Assembly: GCA_947630135.1 (NCBI GenBank)
Contig: CANRGH010000011.1
Location: forward strand, 1 to 63,768
Source of the DNA: an uncultured Monoglobus sp.
Lineage (GTDB): Bacteria > Bacillota > Clostridia > Monoglobales > Monoglobaceae
Direction of reading: 5' to 3'
Length of the DNA: 63,768 nt
This document shows positions 16,240 through 24,833 of this stretch, one piece after another (within the stretch, counting starts at the first letter, position 1; every line of letters starts with the position of its first letter). Under the pieces are notes generated by a model. It saw only the letters and a program-made list of their open reading frames with translations, did no database searches and had not been told where the DNA came from. Both the position numbers and the translations under genes were made by a program.

Positions 16240-16968
16240 ATGTCAATGATTGAAGTAAAAAACTTAAAGAAAAGCTTCGGTGATCTGGTTGTCCTCAAGG
16301 ACATAACCGAGAGCATCGAAAAGGGTGAAAAAATCGTTGTTATCGGGCCGTCGGGCAGCGGAAAGTCCACCTTCCTCCGCTGCATCAACAGGCTTGAGGA
16401 GCCCACGGACGGACATATTTTTGTGGACGGCGAGGATATTTGCGACAAAAAGTGCAACATCAACCACGTCCGCGAAAAAATGGGAATGGTGTTCCAGCGT
16501 TTCAATCTGTTCCCGCATCTGACCGTGCTTGACAACATAACCTTGGCGCCGCTCAACGTTAAAAAGCAAAACAAGGACGCCGCGAGACGGAGGGCCATGG
16601 AGCTGCTTAAAACCGTGGGCCTTGAGGAAAAAGCGGACTCATATCCCAACCAGCTCTCGGGCGGACAGCAGCAGAGAATAGCGATCGCCCGCGCTTTGGC
16701 TATGGATCCCGAGATCATGCTGTTTGACGAACCCACCTCGGCGCTTGACCCCGAAATGGTCGGCGAGGTTTTGGACGTTATGAAAAATCTGGCGGAGGCT
16801 GGAATGACGATGATCGTCGTTACCCACGAAATGGGCTTTGCCCGCGAGATCGCCTCGAGAGTGTTCTTCATGGACGAGGGAATAATCTACGAGCAGGGCA
16901 CGCCCTCCGAGATTTTTGACACACCTAAAAATCCGAGGACGCAATCATTTTTAAGTAAGATTTTATAA
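16240..16968 (+). CDS. Polar amino-acid ABC transporter ATP-binding protein
   Basis: A 242-residue GlnQ-like ATPase. Walker A is GPSGSGKST (about 36-44), the signature is LSGGQQQR, and Walker B is [12 protein letters not shown]. The C-terminal [20 protein letters not shown] contains the switch His. AGGAGGG precedes ATG 16240, 12 nt after the permease gene. It energises uptake by the permease at 15535. Confidence 0.97.
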   Translation: MSMIEVKNLKKSFGDLVVLKDITESIEKGEKIVVIGPSGSGKSTFLRCINRLEEPTDGHIFVDGEDICDKKCNINHVREKMGMVFQRFNLFPHLTVLDNITLAPLNVKKQNKDAARRRAMELLKTVGLEEKADSYPNQLSGGQQQRIAIARALAMDPEIMLFDEPTSALDPEMVGEVLDVMKNLAEAGMTMIVVTHEMGFAREIASRVFFMDEGIIYEQGTPSEIFDTPKNPRTQSFLSKIL

Positions 16969-17048
16969 TGCTTTTTTCAAAAGCATTGCAATTCATTTTA
17001 AACAAAATTTTATAAAAAAAATAAAAAATATAAAAAGGAGAGATGAAA

Positions 17049-17879
17049 ATGAAAAATTTCAAAAAGGCACTGGCGCTTATTCTGGCGCTCTCGCTCTGCG
17101 TCTGCATGCTCGCGGCCTGCGGAGGCACAACATCAACCGACACATCAAATAATACGGAAAGCGCTTCGAGCGAAGAGCTGATCATGGCCACAAACGCCGC
17201 CTTCCCTCCGTTTGAGTTCACAACATCAAACGGTCTGGTTGGCGAGTATGACGGCATTGACGTCGCGATCGCTCAGAAAATCGCCGAGAAGGCGGGCAAG
17301 ACGCTCAAGGTTTCGGACATGGAGTTTGACGGCATTATCGCCGCGGTTTCGACCGGCAAGGTTGACATGGGCATTGCCGGCATGACCATCACCGAGGAGA
17401 GAAAGAACAACGTTGACTTCTCTGATCCCTACTATGTAGCCGAGCAGGTTATCGTTGTTCCCGCCGACAACACCGACATCACAAGCGCAGAGGACCTTAA
17501 GAACGACAAAAAGGTCGGCGTTGTTATCGGCTATACCGCCGACTCTATCGTAACCGAAGATCTGGCGCTTGACGAGGGCAACATTGTTCGCGCAAACAGA
17601 GGTATCGACGTTGTTCAGGACGTTAAGAACGGCAGACTTGACGCGGTCGTTATCGACTCTTACACAGGCATCAAGCTCGCCGAGAGCACCGGCCTCAAGG
17701 TTATTGAGGATCCCGAGGCGTTTGAGTCCGAGGAATACGCAATCGCCGTTCAAAAGGGCAACAGCGAGCTGCTTGAGACAATAAACAGCACTCTGGCCGA
17801 GATGAAAGAAAACGGCGAGATCGAGGAGCTGGCCGCCAAGTATAACGACACAGCAGTTGACGAGACAACGGCGGAATAA
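17049..17879 (+). CDS. Amino-acid ABC transporter substrate-binding lipoprotein
   Basis: A 276-residue family 3 binding protein. The signal peptide ends in the lipobox LAAC (Cys at residue 24), so it is a lipoprotein on the outside of the membrane. The core starts with ELIMATNAAFPPFEF and continues with GEYDGIDVAIAQKIAE, the usual pattern for polar amino-acid binders; the ligand is not certain. Two ATGs lie close together; 17049 is chosen because AGGAG is then 8 nt away. It is last in the ABC operon and is followed by a terminator. Confidence 0.95.
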   Translation: MKNFKKALALILALSLCVCMLAACGGTTSTDTSNNTESASSEELIMATNAAFPPFEFTTSNGLVGEYDGIDVAIAQKIAEKAGKTLKVSDMEFDGIIAAVSTGKVDMGIAGMTITEERKNNVDFSDPYYVAEQVIVVPADNTDITSAEDLKNDKKVGVVIGYTADSIVTEDLALDEGNIVRANRGIDVVQDVKNGRLDAVVIDSYTGIKLAESTGLKVIEDPEAFESEEYAIAVQKGNSELLETINSTLAEMKENGEIEELAAKYNDTAVDETTAE

Positions 17880-17901
17880 AATCACGCGCGCTTAACTCAA
17901 G

Positions 17902-17930
17902 GGGATGCAGCTCGGCTGTATCCCATTTTT
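17902..17930 (+). terminator. Terminator of the amino-acid ABC operon
   Basis: Stem GGGATGCAG/CTGTATCCC with loop CTCGG (17902-17924) and five T (17926-17930). Confidence 0.82.
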
Positions 17931-17937
17931 ATAGATA

Positions 17938-17967
17938 TTGACACCGATATTATACATATGATATAAT
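17938..17967 (+). promoter_or_regulatory. SigA promoter of larE
   Basis: TTGACA (17938-17943), 18-bp spacer ending TGA, TATAAT (17962-17967). Confidence 0.85.
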
Positions 17968-18015
17968 TATGTAAAATAAATTGATTTCATAAAATAAAAG
18001 GTGGGAAACAGACCA

Positions 18016-18807
18016 TTGAACGCAAAATATAACACTCTTAAAGAATACATAAAATCGCTCGGGTCCGTCGCGGTCGCGTTTTCGGGCGGAGTTGACTCGA
18101 CGTTTCTCTTAAAAACGGCGCATGATGTTTTGGGCGATAACTGCGCCGCTCTGACCGCCCGCTCCGTTTTGTTCCCCGAGCGCGAGTCGGTCGAAGCGAT
18201 AGAATTCTGCGCCGCCGAGGGAATAAAGCAAATCATGATCGACCTGGACGCGCTCAAGATCGACGGCCTTGCTCAAAACCCCGAAAACCGCTGTTATCTC
18301 TGCAAAACCGAGATCTTTAAAAAAATGCGCGAGGCGGCGAACAAATTGGGCATTGAGAATATAGCCGAGGGCTCAAACCTTGACGACAACGGCGACTACC
18401 GCCCCGGGCACATCGCGGTCGCGGAGCAGAATATAAAAAGCCCGCTCAGACACGCGCGCCTGAATAAAAACGAGATACGCGCGCTGTCGAGAGAGCTCGG
18501 GCTTAAAACATGGGACAAACCCTCATACGCCTGCTTAGCCTCGCGCTTTGTTTACGGCGAGACAATAACCGAGGAAAAGCTTGGCATGGTTGACGCCGCG
18601 GAACAGCTTTTGCGGGATTTGGGCTTCGCCCAGTCGCGCGTCCGCATCCACGGAAAAATGGCCCGCATAGAAGTCATGCCCGAGGATTTCGCGAAAATAA
18701 TCAGCGTGTCAGAAAAAGTCCATGACGCTTTAAAAGCTCTCGGCTTCACCTATGTTTCGCTTGACCTCGGAGGCTACAGGACCGGAAGCATGAACGAAAC
18801 TCTCTAA
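18016..18807 (+). CDS. larE: ATP-dependent sacrificial sulfur transferase LarE
   Basis: A LarE-family PP-loop protein of 263 residues. LarE adenylates a nicotinic-acid-derived cofactor precursor and donates sulfur from its own cysteine while building the nickel-pincer nucleotide of lactate racemase. The PP-loop SGGVDS lies near residue 23. NRCYLCK follows, and PSYACLASR contains the cysteine at the place of the sacrificial Cys176 of Lactobacillus plantarum LarE. The start is uncertain: TTG 18016, with AAGGTGG upstream, gives the usual family length; GTG 18001 is also in frame. larB, larC and larA are not in the window. Confidence 0.9.
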   Translation: MNAKYNTLKEYIKSLGSVAVAFSGGVDSTFLLKTAHDVLGDNCAALTARSVLFPERESVEAIEFCAAEGIKQIMIDLDALKIDGLAQNPENRCYLCKTEIFKKMREAANKLGIENIAEGSNLDDNGDYRPGHIAVAEQNIKSPLRHARLNKNEIRALSRELGLKTWDKPSYACLASRFVYGETITEEKLGMVDAAEQLLRDLGFAQSRVRIHGKMARIEVMPEDFAKIISVSEKVHDALKALGFTYVSLDLGGYRTGSMNETL

Positions 18808-18812
18808 ACGCG

Positions 18813-18840
18813 AAAGAGCGGCTTTTCGCCGCTCTTTTTC
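18813..18840. terminator. Bidirectional terminator between convergent genes
   Basis: A perfect 10-bp stem AAAGAGCGGC/GCCGCTCTTT (18813-18822, 18828-18837) with T tracts possible on both sides. It separates larE from the convergent Cys/His-rich gene. Confidence 0.85.
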
Positions 18841-18848
18841 TTATTTTA

Positions 18849-19073
18849 TCAATGGTTATGTCCGCAGCCGCAGTCATGATCATGATGATCATGGCCGCCG
18901 TGATCTCTGTCTTTGGGCAGTATCACGCTGTCGATCCTGATCTCGTTGAACTCCTTGCCGGAGTCAATGCATTTGCCGCAGTTGTCGCATATTTTAAGCG
19001 GGTTCAGATCGCAGTAATCACATTCTCCGCAGTCATTGCATATCCGGTCATATAAAACGCATTGCTTGGCCAT
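18849..19073 (-). CDS. Small Cys/His-rich metal-binding protein
   Basis: A 74-residue protein with ten Cys and seven His. Cys12, 15, 18 and 21 form a CxxCxxCxxC array and Cys29, 32 and 35 a second cluster, suggesting zinc or iron-sulfur binding. The end, from residue 58, is a His/Asp stretch closing with CGCGHNH. Similar His-rich tails are known in nickel-binding chaperones such as HypB, SlyD and CooJ. A GGAGG site 6 nt before ATG 19073 supports expression. The family is not named to my knowledge. It lies convergent to larE, whose cofactor contains nickel, so a nickel link is attractive but not shown. Confidence 0.8.
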   Translation of the reverse strand: MAKQCVLYDRICNDCGECDYCDLNPLKICDNCGKCIDSGKEFNEIRIDSVILPKDRDHGGHDHHDHDCGCGHNH

Positions 19074-19128
19074 ATTTTACCTCCGATAAAAAATATGCTA
19101 CTTTCCTTAAAGGCAGGACATAAAAGCG

Positions 19129-20415
19129 TCAAAATTCCGACGCGGCGCGGAGTATGGCGATTTTCGCGCTGTCATATATTACTCCGCCCTGCATGTAGGC
19201 CGTATACGGCTCACAGATCGGCGCGTCAGCCGAAAGCTCGATCGAAGCCCCCTGAACAAACGCTCCCGCGGCCATGATGACCGGATCGTCGTAGCCCGGC
19301 ATGTCCCACGGTTCGGGCGTCACATAGCTGTCTATCGGCGAGCCCTTCTGGATTGCCTGACAGAATTTTATGACGTTCTCTGCGCTGCCGAATTTTACCG
19401 CCTGAATTATATCGCTGCGCTCGACAGTACTTGACGGACAGACCTCAAATCCGAGCTCCTCAAACATGGCGGCGCACAGCGCCGCTGTTTTTATGCTCTC
19501 GGCCACGATATGCGGCGCCTGATAAAGGCCCTGGTACATATTTCGGTTCATGCCGAGGCTCGCGCCCACATGCTTGCCGAGCCCGGGCGCGGTCAGACGA
19601 AATCCGACCTTGCGCACACATTCACGCGTACCCGCGATATAGCCGCCGCTTAACGCCAGACTGCCGCCCGCGTTCTTGATAAGCGAGCCGACGATCAGAT
19701 CGGCTCCGACCTCGGTCGGCTCCTTTGTCTCGACAAATATTCCGTAGCAGTTGTCAACAATGCAAAGCGTGTCGGGGCTTATTGACTTAACGGTTTTTAT
19801 GATTTTTCCGATCTCGTCAACCGAAAGCGAGTCGCGCCAGTCATAGCCCCTTGAGCGCTGAATGAGCACGGCCTTTATCTTTTCGCTTTTAAGCAGGCTC
19901 TCTATCCCCGCGTGATCGGGCATGCCGTCCTTTAAGTCAACTTGGCGGTAGCCCACGCCGAAATCCCTGAGCGAGCCCGGATCGGGATGATCGCCCTCGC
20001 GGATGCCTATTACCTCTTCCATTGTGTCATACGGCGCGCCGACAACCGAGGCCATAACATCCCCGGGGCGCAGGACCGCGAAAAGGCAGGCGGAGATCGC
20101 CTGAGTTCCCGAAACTATGTTGTGCCGCACCATGGCGTCCTCCGCGCCGCAAATCTCGGCGTATACCTTGTCGAGGGCGTCGCGGCCCAGATCGTCATAG
20201 CCGTAGCCCGTAGTCTCGCCGAAGTGGGCGTAGGAGATACGATTGTTCTGAAAGGCTTTCAGAACCTTCGCCTGATTAAACGCGGCCGTCCGTCCGATCC
20301 TTTCAAAAACGTTCTCAAGCCGCGCCTCGGCCTTCATATAAAGCTCGATTGCCTTATCGCTGATCCCGAAATTATTTTTTAAATACTCAATATATTCCGC
20401 CGAATTATTCCGCAT
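19129..20415 (-). CDS. Methionine gamma-lyase family PLP protein (YnbB type)
   Basis: A 428-residue PLP-dependent protein of the family annotated as Met_gamma_lyase or aluminium resistance protein (PF06838, B. subtilis YnbB). Family segments FGETTGYGYDDLGRD, RHNIVSGTQAISACL and the likely PLP lysine in GSLIKNAGG are present. The true reaction is not established. The ATG at 20415 overlaps the preceding ACT gene by 11 nt, so the two are coupled, which suggests an amino-acid-linked role. Confidence 0.9.
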   Translation of the reverse strand: MRNNSAEYIEYLKNNFGISDKAIELYMKAEARLENVFERIGRTAAFNQAKVLKAFQNNRISYAHFGETTGYGYDDLGRDALDKVYAEICGAEDAMVRHNIVSGTQAISACLFAVLRPGDVMASVVGAPYDTMEEVIGIREGDHPDPGSLRDFGVGYRQVDLKDGMPDHAGIESLLKSEKIKAVLIQRSRGYDWRDSLSVDEIGKIIKTVKSISPDTLCIVDNCYGIFVETKEPTEVGADLIVGSLIKNAGGSLALSGGYIAGTRECVRKVGFRLTAPGLGKHVGASLGMNRNMYQGLYQAPHIVAESIKTAALCAAMFEELGFEVCPSSTVERSDIIQAVKFGSAENVIKFCQAIQKGSPIDSYVTPEPWDMPGYDDPVIMAAGAFVQGASIELSADAPICEPYTAYMQGGVIYDSAKIAILRAASEF

Positions 20416-20848
20416 AGTTGAGCTCGTTCACTTCCTTGCCCGAAAGAACCTTAACGCCGCCCGCCTTGAGCGCCGCTACCGAATTCTCAAGATCGTTTGT
20501 CTTGACTATAATAACCGCCTTGCTGGACTTCTCGCCGATGAACGAATAGATATATTCAATGCTTATATCCTTATCCTTGAGGAGCGTGATAACGTCGCTG
20601 AAAGCGCCGATATTGTCCTCGATCGAAATCGCGATAACGTCCGCCACATTGGCGGTCATGCTGTTGGCGCGGAGCACGCGCTCGGCCTCCGCGGGGTCGT
20701 TTACGATCATGCGGAGTATGCCGAAATCGGTGGTGTCAGCGATGTTTATGGCGCGGATATCAATATTGTTGTCCTTTAAAACCTTGGTTATCGCCGCCAG
20801 TCTGCCGGGCCTGTTTTCCATAAATACCGAAATTTGTTTTACATACAT
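20405..20848 (-). CDS. Tandem ACT-domain protein
   Basis: A 147-residue protein made of two ACT domains (about 1-66 and 72-140). The first starts with VKQISVFMENRPGRLAAI, the typical ligand-binding strand and loop. ACT domains bind amino acids. AGGAGG precedes ATG 20848. It lies downstream of iorAB and overlaps the YnbB-like gene; such stand-alone ACT proteins commonly sit near the indolepyruvate oxidoreductase and arylacetate-CoA ligase genes in Clostridia. A repeat and a weak hairpin separate it from iorB. Confidence 0.92.
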   Translation of the reverse strand: MYVKQISVFMENRPGRLAAITKVLKDNNIDIRAINIADTTDFGILRMIVNDPAEAERVLRANSMTANVADVIAISIEDNIGAFSDVITLLKDKDISIEYIYSFIGEKSSKAVIIVKTNDLENSVAALKAGGVKVLSGKEVNELNYAE

Positions 20849-20863
20849 TTTATTTTACCTCCT

Positions 20864-20894
20864 AACGTAGTGATTAGCAATTAGTGAATAGCGA
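20864..20894. repeat. Copy of a dispersed AT-rich repeat
   Basis: The stretch beginning AACGTAGTGATTAGCAATTA recurs at 63545 and, with one change, at 63676. It sits between the ACT gene and iorB. Confidence 0.7.
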
Positions 20895-20916
20895 ATACGC
20901 GAAAATACGATGTGCA

Positions 20917-20944
20917 AAACATTCGCTTATCGCCGCGAATGTTT
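20917..20944 (-). terminator. Possible terminator of the iorAB transcript
   Basis: A perfect 10-bp inverted repeat AAACATTCGC/GCGAATGTTT with an 8-nt loop lies 21 nt past the iorB stop. Its T tract is only four long, so it may be leaky. Confidence 0.5.
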
Positions 20945-20964
20945 CTCCGCGTATATCAATTCAT

Positions 20965-21546
20965 TTACGCCTCGCGGCCTAAGGCGAAGGCTTTGAGGTT
21001 CACATCTACCGCCTTTTGAGGCACGGTCGATTTTATCGTATCTATCCACGCCTGCTCGGGAATATCGACCCGCTTTGACAGCACGCCGATAAGCGCGACG
21101 TTGGCGCATCTTATGTTGCCGGCCTTGACCGCGATGTCGGCCGCGTCAGCGGGAACAATATCAACGCCCTTTGCCTTGATCTTTTCGATTATGTTTTCGG
21201 GATATTTTTTCGCTCCTATTATAACCGGCATCGGGTCAATGTTCTGGGTGTTGCAGATTATCGTGCCGCCTTTTTTGAGATACGGCAGGTATCTGTACGC
21301 CTCAAGCTCCTCAAAGGCAAGGATAACGTCGGCCTCGCCCTTGTCGATTATCGGCGACGCGACGCGCTTTCCGTATTTAACGTAAGTCACAACGCTGCCG
21401 CCGCGCTGAGACATTCCGTGGACCTCCGACACCTTCACGTCATAGCCCTCGCTGAGGAGCAGATTTCCCAATATGCGGCTGGCGAGCAATGTTCCCTGGC
21501 CGCCGACGCCAACTATCATTATTGATTTGCAATTTGTGTTGTTCAT
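20965..21546 (-). CDS. iorB: Indolepyruvate ferredoxin oxidoreductase, beta subunit
   Basis: A 193-residue IorB, gamma-type domain of 2-oxoacid oxidoreductases. The N terminus IMIVGVGGQGTLLASRIL and the HGMSQRGGSVVTYV motif are diagnostic. With IorA it oxidises arylpyruvates from aromatic amino acids to arylacetyl-CoA, reducing ferredoxin. TAGGAGG precedes ATG 21546, 10 nt after iorA. Confidence 0.96.
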   Translation of the reverse strand: MNNTNCKSIMIVGVGGQGTLLASRILGNLLLSEGYDVKVSEVHGMSQRGGSVVTYVKYGKRVASPIIDKGEADVILAFEELEAYRYLPYLKKGGTIICNTQNIDPMPVIIGAKKYPENIIEKIKAKGVDIVPADAADIAVKAGNIRCANVALIGVLSKRVDIPEQAWIDTIKSTVPQKAVDVNLKAFALGREA

Positions 21547-21556
21547 AGTCCGCCTC

Positions 21557-23287
21557 CTACTCTATCGCGCCGAAAGCGCACACGCCTCTGCACAGGCCGC
21601 AGCCCACGCACTGGGTTGCGTCGATCTCTATGCTGCCGCCCTTGTCAACAATGGCGGGGCAGCCGAGCTTCATGCACATTCTGCATTTTTTGCATTTGTC
21701 ACGGTCGATCGCGATCGGGCCGGGGAATTTGACCGACTTAAGCAGCGCGCAGGGCCTCTGCACTATGATAAGCGACGGCTCCTCGGCCGCGAGCTCCTCT
21801 TTGATGACCTTTTCGGTTCCCTTTAAGTCAAACGGATCAACGATCGCTATCCTGTCAATGCCCACGGCTTTTCCCAGAAGCTCAAGATCAACCTCGCGCG
21901 TCTTTTCGCCCTTCAAGGTCTTGCCGGTCGTGGGATTGTCCTGGTGGCCCGTCATTCCCGTGATCGAGTTGTCAAGGATCATAACGGTGTTTATTCCCTT
22001 GTTATACACAATATCAATAAGGCCGGTTATTCCGCTGTGGATAAACGTTGAGTCGCCCAGCACCGCGACGGTCTTTTTGGCGTAATCCTTTCCTCTCGCA
22101 AGCGACATGCCGAACGCCATGCCGATCGAGGCGCCCATGCAGACAACCGAATGGATCGACTGAAGCGGCGCGGCAGCGCCCAATGTATAGCAGCCGATGT
22201 CGCCGCACACGTTGACGCCGAGCTTTTTCAATATATAAAACGTGCCTCTGTGGGGGCAGCCCGCGCACAGCACCGGCGGACGAACCGGGACCTCCTCGTC
22301 GGGCTCGTCATAAGCCGCGCCCTTGGTTCCGCTTATCAGCTCCTTGATCTGCCTTGTCGAAAACTCATAGCACATCGGGAACAGCTCTTTGCCGATCGGG
22401 TTTAAGCCGATACAGCGGCAGTGCTCCTCAATAAACGGGTCAAGCTCCTCGACCACATACAGCTTATCAACCTTTGAGGCGAAGTCCTTTATCAGCTTTA
22501 CGGGCATCGGATACGCCATGCCGAGCTTTAATATCGAAACGTCGCTTCCGAACGCCTCGCGCACATAGTTATAGCACATTCCGCTCGTTATGATACCGAT
22601 CTTTGTGTCGCCGTATTCCGCGCGGTTAAGCGGCGAGGTCTCGGCGTACTCGCGAAGCTTCTCGGTTCGCTCCTCCACAAACGGGTGGCGGCGTATCGCG
22701 CTTGACGGCATCATAACATATTTTGATATGTCCGTTTTATACTTGCGAAGCTCGGGCACGATCCTCTCCCCGACAGGCGTCACGCTCTGCGAGTGCGCGA
22801 CTCTGGTCGACAGACGGAACAACACGGGCGTATCAAACTCCTCGCTTATCTCATAGGCCGTTTTCACGAACTCCTTACATTCCTTGCTGTCAGACGGCTC
22901 AAGCATAGGGATTTTCGCCGCCTTCGCGTAATTGCGGCTGTCCTGCTCGTTCTGGGACGAGTGCATGCTCGGGTCGTCGGCGACCGCGATAACAAGCCCT
23001 CCGTTCACCCCGGTATATGACGCGGTGAAAAGCGGGTCAGCCGCCACATTGAGGCCGACATGCTTCATGGCGCAGAACGCTCTGGCTCCGCCCACAGCCG
23101 CGCCCAGCGCGACCTCTGTGGCGACCTTCTCGTTCGGCGCCCATTCGGCGTAGATCTCGTCATACTTCGCCGCAAATTCCGAAATCTCGGTGCTGGGCGT
23201 TCCGGGATAGGCCGAGGAAACGGTCACGCCGCACTCCCACAGGCCCCGGGCAACGGCCTCATTGCCGAGCATAAGTTTCTTTTGCAT
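21557..23287 (-). CDS. iorA: Indolepyruvate ferredoxin oxidoreductase, alpha subunit
   Basis: A 576-residue IorA. It contains the pyrimidine domain (AYPGTPSTE near residue 30), the thiamine diphosphate domain (GDIGCYTLG, then GDSTFIHSGI), and a C-terminal pair of [4Fe-4S] motifs, CKKCRMCMKLGCP and CVGCGLCRGVC. It runs aromatic amino-acid fermentation with IorB in the cytoplasm. The frame is open to 23302, but ATG 23287 has GGAGGAG at correct spacing. It lies 15 nt after the CoA ligase gene. Confidence 0.97.
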   Translation of the reverse strand: MQKKLMLGNEAVARGLWECGVTVSSAYPGTPSTEISEFAAKYDEIYAEWAPNEKVATEVALGAAVGGARAFCAMKHVGLNVAADPLFTASYTGVNGGLVIAVADDPSMHSSQNEQDSRNYAKAAKIPMLEPSDSKECKEFVKTAYEISEEFDTPVLFRLSTRVAHSQSVTPVGERIVPELRKYKTDISKYVMMPSSAIRRHPFVEERTEKLREYAETSPLNRAEYGDTKIGIITSGMCYNYVREAFGSDVSILKLGMAYPMPVKLIKDFASKVDKLYVVEELDPFIEEHCRCIGLNPIGKELFPMCYEFSTRQIKELISGTKGAAYDEPDEEVPVRPPVLCAGCPHRGTFYILKKLGVNVCGDIGCYTLGAAAPLQSIHSVVCMGASIGMAFGMSLARGKDYAKKTVAVLGDSTFIHSGITGLIDIVYNKGINTVMILDNSITGMTGHQDNPTTGKTLKGEKTREVDLELLGKAVGIDRIAIVDPFDLKGTEKVIKEELAAEEPSLIIVQRPCALLKSVKFPGPIAIDRDKCKKCRMCMKLGCPAIVDKGGSIEIDATQCVGCGLCRGVCAFGAIE

Positions 23288-23302
23288 TAATATCTCCTCC
23301 AA

Positions 23303-24619
23303 TTAGTCAATCTCTCTCAAATCCACTATTCTTTTCGCCTTGCCGGCGGTTCTTTCAATCGTTTTGGGCTCCGCCAGTCTCAGCTTGGCTCTGAGGCCCA
23401 GCACGCTGTTCAGGCGCTCGGATATTTCGCGGCTCAGCTTCTCGACCTCGGAATATCTTTCAAGCAGTGAGCCGTCAACAAGCTCAACCACGATCTCAAG
23501 GTTGTCAAGCATGTTTTCGCGGCGCAGAATAAGCTGGTAATTCGGGCTTACCTGCGGGAACTCAAGCACAACGCTCTCGATCTCCGACGGGAACAGATTA
23601 ACGCCCTTGATCTTGATCATATCGTCGGTCCTGCCCTGAATGGGAGCCAGACGGTATGAGGTCCTGCCGCACTTGCACGGCTCGGGGATCAGATAAGAAA
23701 TGTCGCGCGTCCTGTAACGGATAACCGGCATCGCCTCTTTCGCGAGGGTGGTTATAACCACCTCGCCCGCCTCGCCGGGAGGCAGCACGTCGCCGGTTTT
23801 GGGATCAATGATCTCAACAATGAACATATCCTCGTTAATATGCTCGCCGCACTTATAGATGCACTCGCCCGAAACGCCGGGGCCCATTACCTCGGTGAGT
23901 CCGTAGTTCGACGTGACGAGCATGTTGAGCGACTGCTCAAGGCCGCTGCGCATGTTCTCGCTCATGGCCTCGGAGCCGAACAGACCGTATTTGAGCTTAA
24001 GCTTCTTAAGCAGGTCTTTCTCTTTGATGATCTCGGCCAGATATGTAGCGTATGACGGAGTGGCGACCAGTCCGGTCGCGCCGAAGTCCTCCATAAGCAT
24101 AAGCTGGCGCTGGGTGTTTCCGCTTGAGATCGGCACTATTGTCGCGCCGACCTTTTCAATTCCGTAGTGGAGGCCGAAGCCGCCGGTGAACAGTCCGTAG
24201 CCGAATGAGATCTGCACCACGTCGGTCTCATCAATGCCCGCGCCCATAACAATTCTCGCTATGGCCTCGGACCATGTGTCAAGGTCTTTTTGCGTGTAGC
24301 CCGCGACGACCGGCTTTCCGGTCGTGCCCGAGGACGCGTGGATACGCACGACCTTGCTCATCGGCTCGGCGAACAGGCCGAACGGATAGTTGTCGCGCAG
24401 ATCGTCCTTTGTGGTAAAGGGCAGATTTTTAAGATCATCCAGAGACTTGACCTGATCGGGCTTGATACCCAGACTGTCAAATCTGTCGCGATAGAACTTA
24501 ACGTTCTCATAAGCCTTGTTAAGCATGTAACGCAGCCGCTCGAGCTGTATCGCCTCGATCTTTGAATGATCCTTTTCACACTCAATGTCTTTGTTCCAGA
24601 TTTTTACTTGTTCCTGCAT
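23303..24619 (-). CDS. paaK: Arylacetate/phenylacetate-CoA ligase
   Basis: A 438-residue AMP-forming acyl-CoA ligase of the PaaK family. The AMP-binding motif HASSGTTGKPVV (about 94-105), SNYGLTEVMGPGVSGEC and the C-terminal GRTDDMIKIKGVNLFPSEIE fit the family. Next to iorAB it may run in reverse, converting arylacetyl-CoA to the acid with ATP gain, or activate the acid; sequence cannot decide. It is first in the operon with a promoter at 24685-24713 and an AAGGAG site. Confidence 0.93.
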   Translation of the reverse strand: MQEQVKIWNKDIECEKDHSKIEAIQLERLRYMLNKAYENVKFYRDRFDSLGIKPDQVKSLDDLKNLPFTTKDDLRDNYPFGLFAEPMSKVVRIHASSGTTGKPVVAGYTQKDLDTWSEAIARIVMGAGIDETDVVQISFGYGLFTGGFGLHYGIEKVGATIVPISSGNTQRQLMLMEDFGATGLVATPSYATYLAEIIKEKDLLKKLKLKYGLFGSEAMSENMRSGLEQSLNMLVTSNYGLTEVMGPGVSGECIYKCGEHINEDMFIVEIIDPKTGDVLPPGEAGEVVITTLAKEAMPVIRYRTRDISYLIPEPCKCGRTSYRLAPIQGRTDDMIKIKGVNLFPSEIESVVLEFPQVSPNYQLILRRENMLDNLEIVVELVDGSLLERYSEVEKLSREISERLNSVLGLRAKLRLAEPKTIERTAGKAKRIVDLREID

Positions 24620-24684
24620 ATTTATCTCCTTCTTTCGGACGGCTGCCCGCCCGATAATATAATAAACGAAAAACGTTCCGCTTA

Positions 24685-24713
24685 ATTATATCACTTATCA
24701 GAATATAATGCAA
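24685..24713 (-). promoter_or_regulatory. SigA promoter of the paaK-iorAB operon
   Basis: Minus strand: TTGCAT (24708-24713), 17-bp spacer ending TGA, TATAAT (24685-24690). The leader of about 60 nt holds a 7-bp GC-rich hairpin just before the ribosome site. Confidence 0.82.
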
Positions 24714-24741
24714 GACATATTTCTTTCATATCCGCCAAAAC

Positions 24742-24780
24742 GCAAAAAAACATCGGCAAAGCCGCGAAAGCGTTGCCGAT
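24742..24780 (-). terminator. Terminator of the oxidoreductase gene
   Basis: Minus strand stem ATCGGCAA/TTGCCGAT (24773-24780 with 24752-24759) followed by seven T (24744-24750). Confidence 0.85.
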
Positions 24781-24833
24781 ATTCTTTATGTACGCTGTCA
24801 ATACGCAAGGCAAAAAAATTTGCCGCGCAGATT

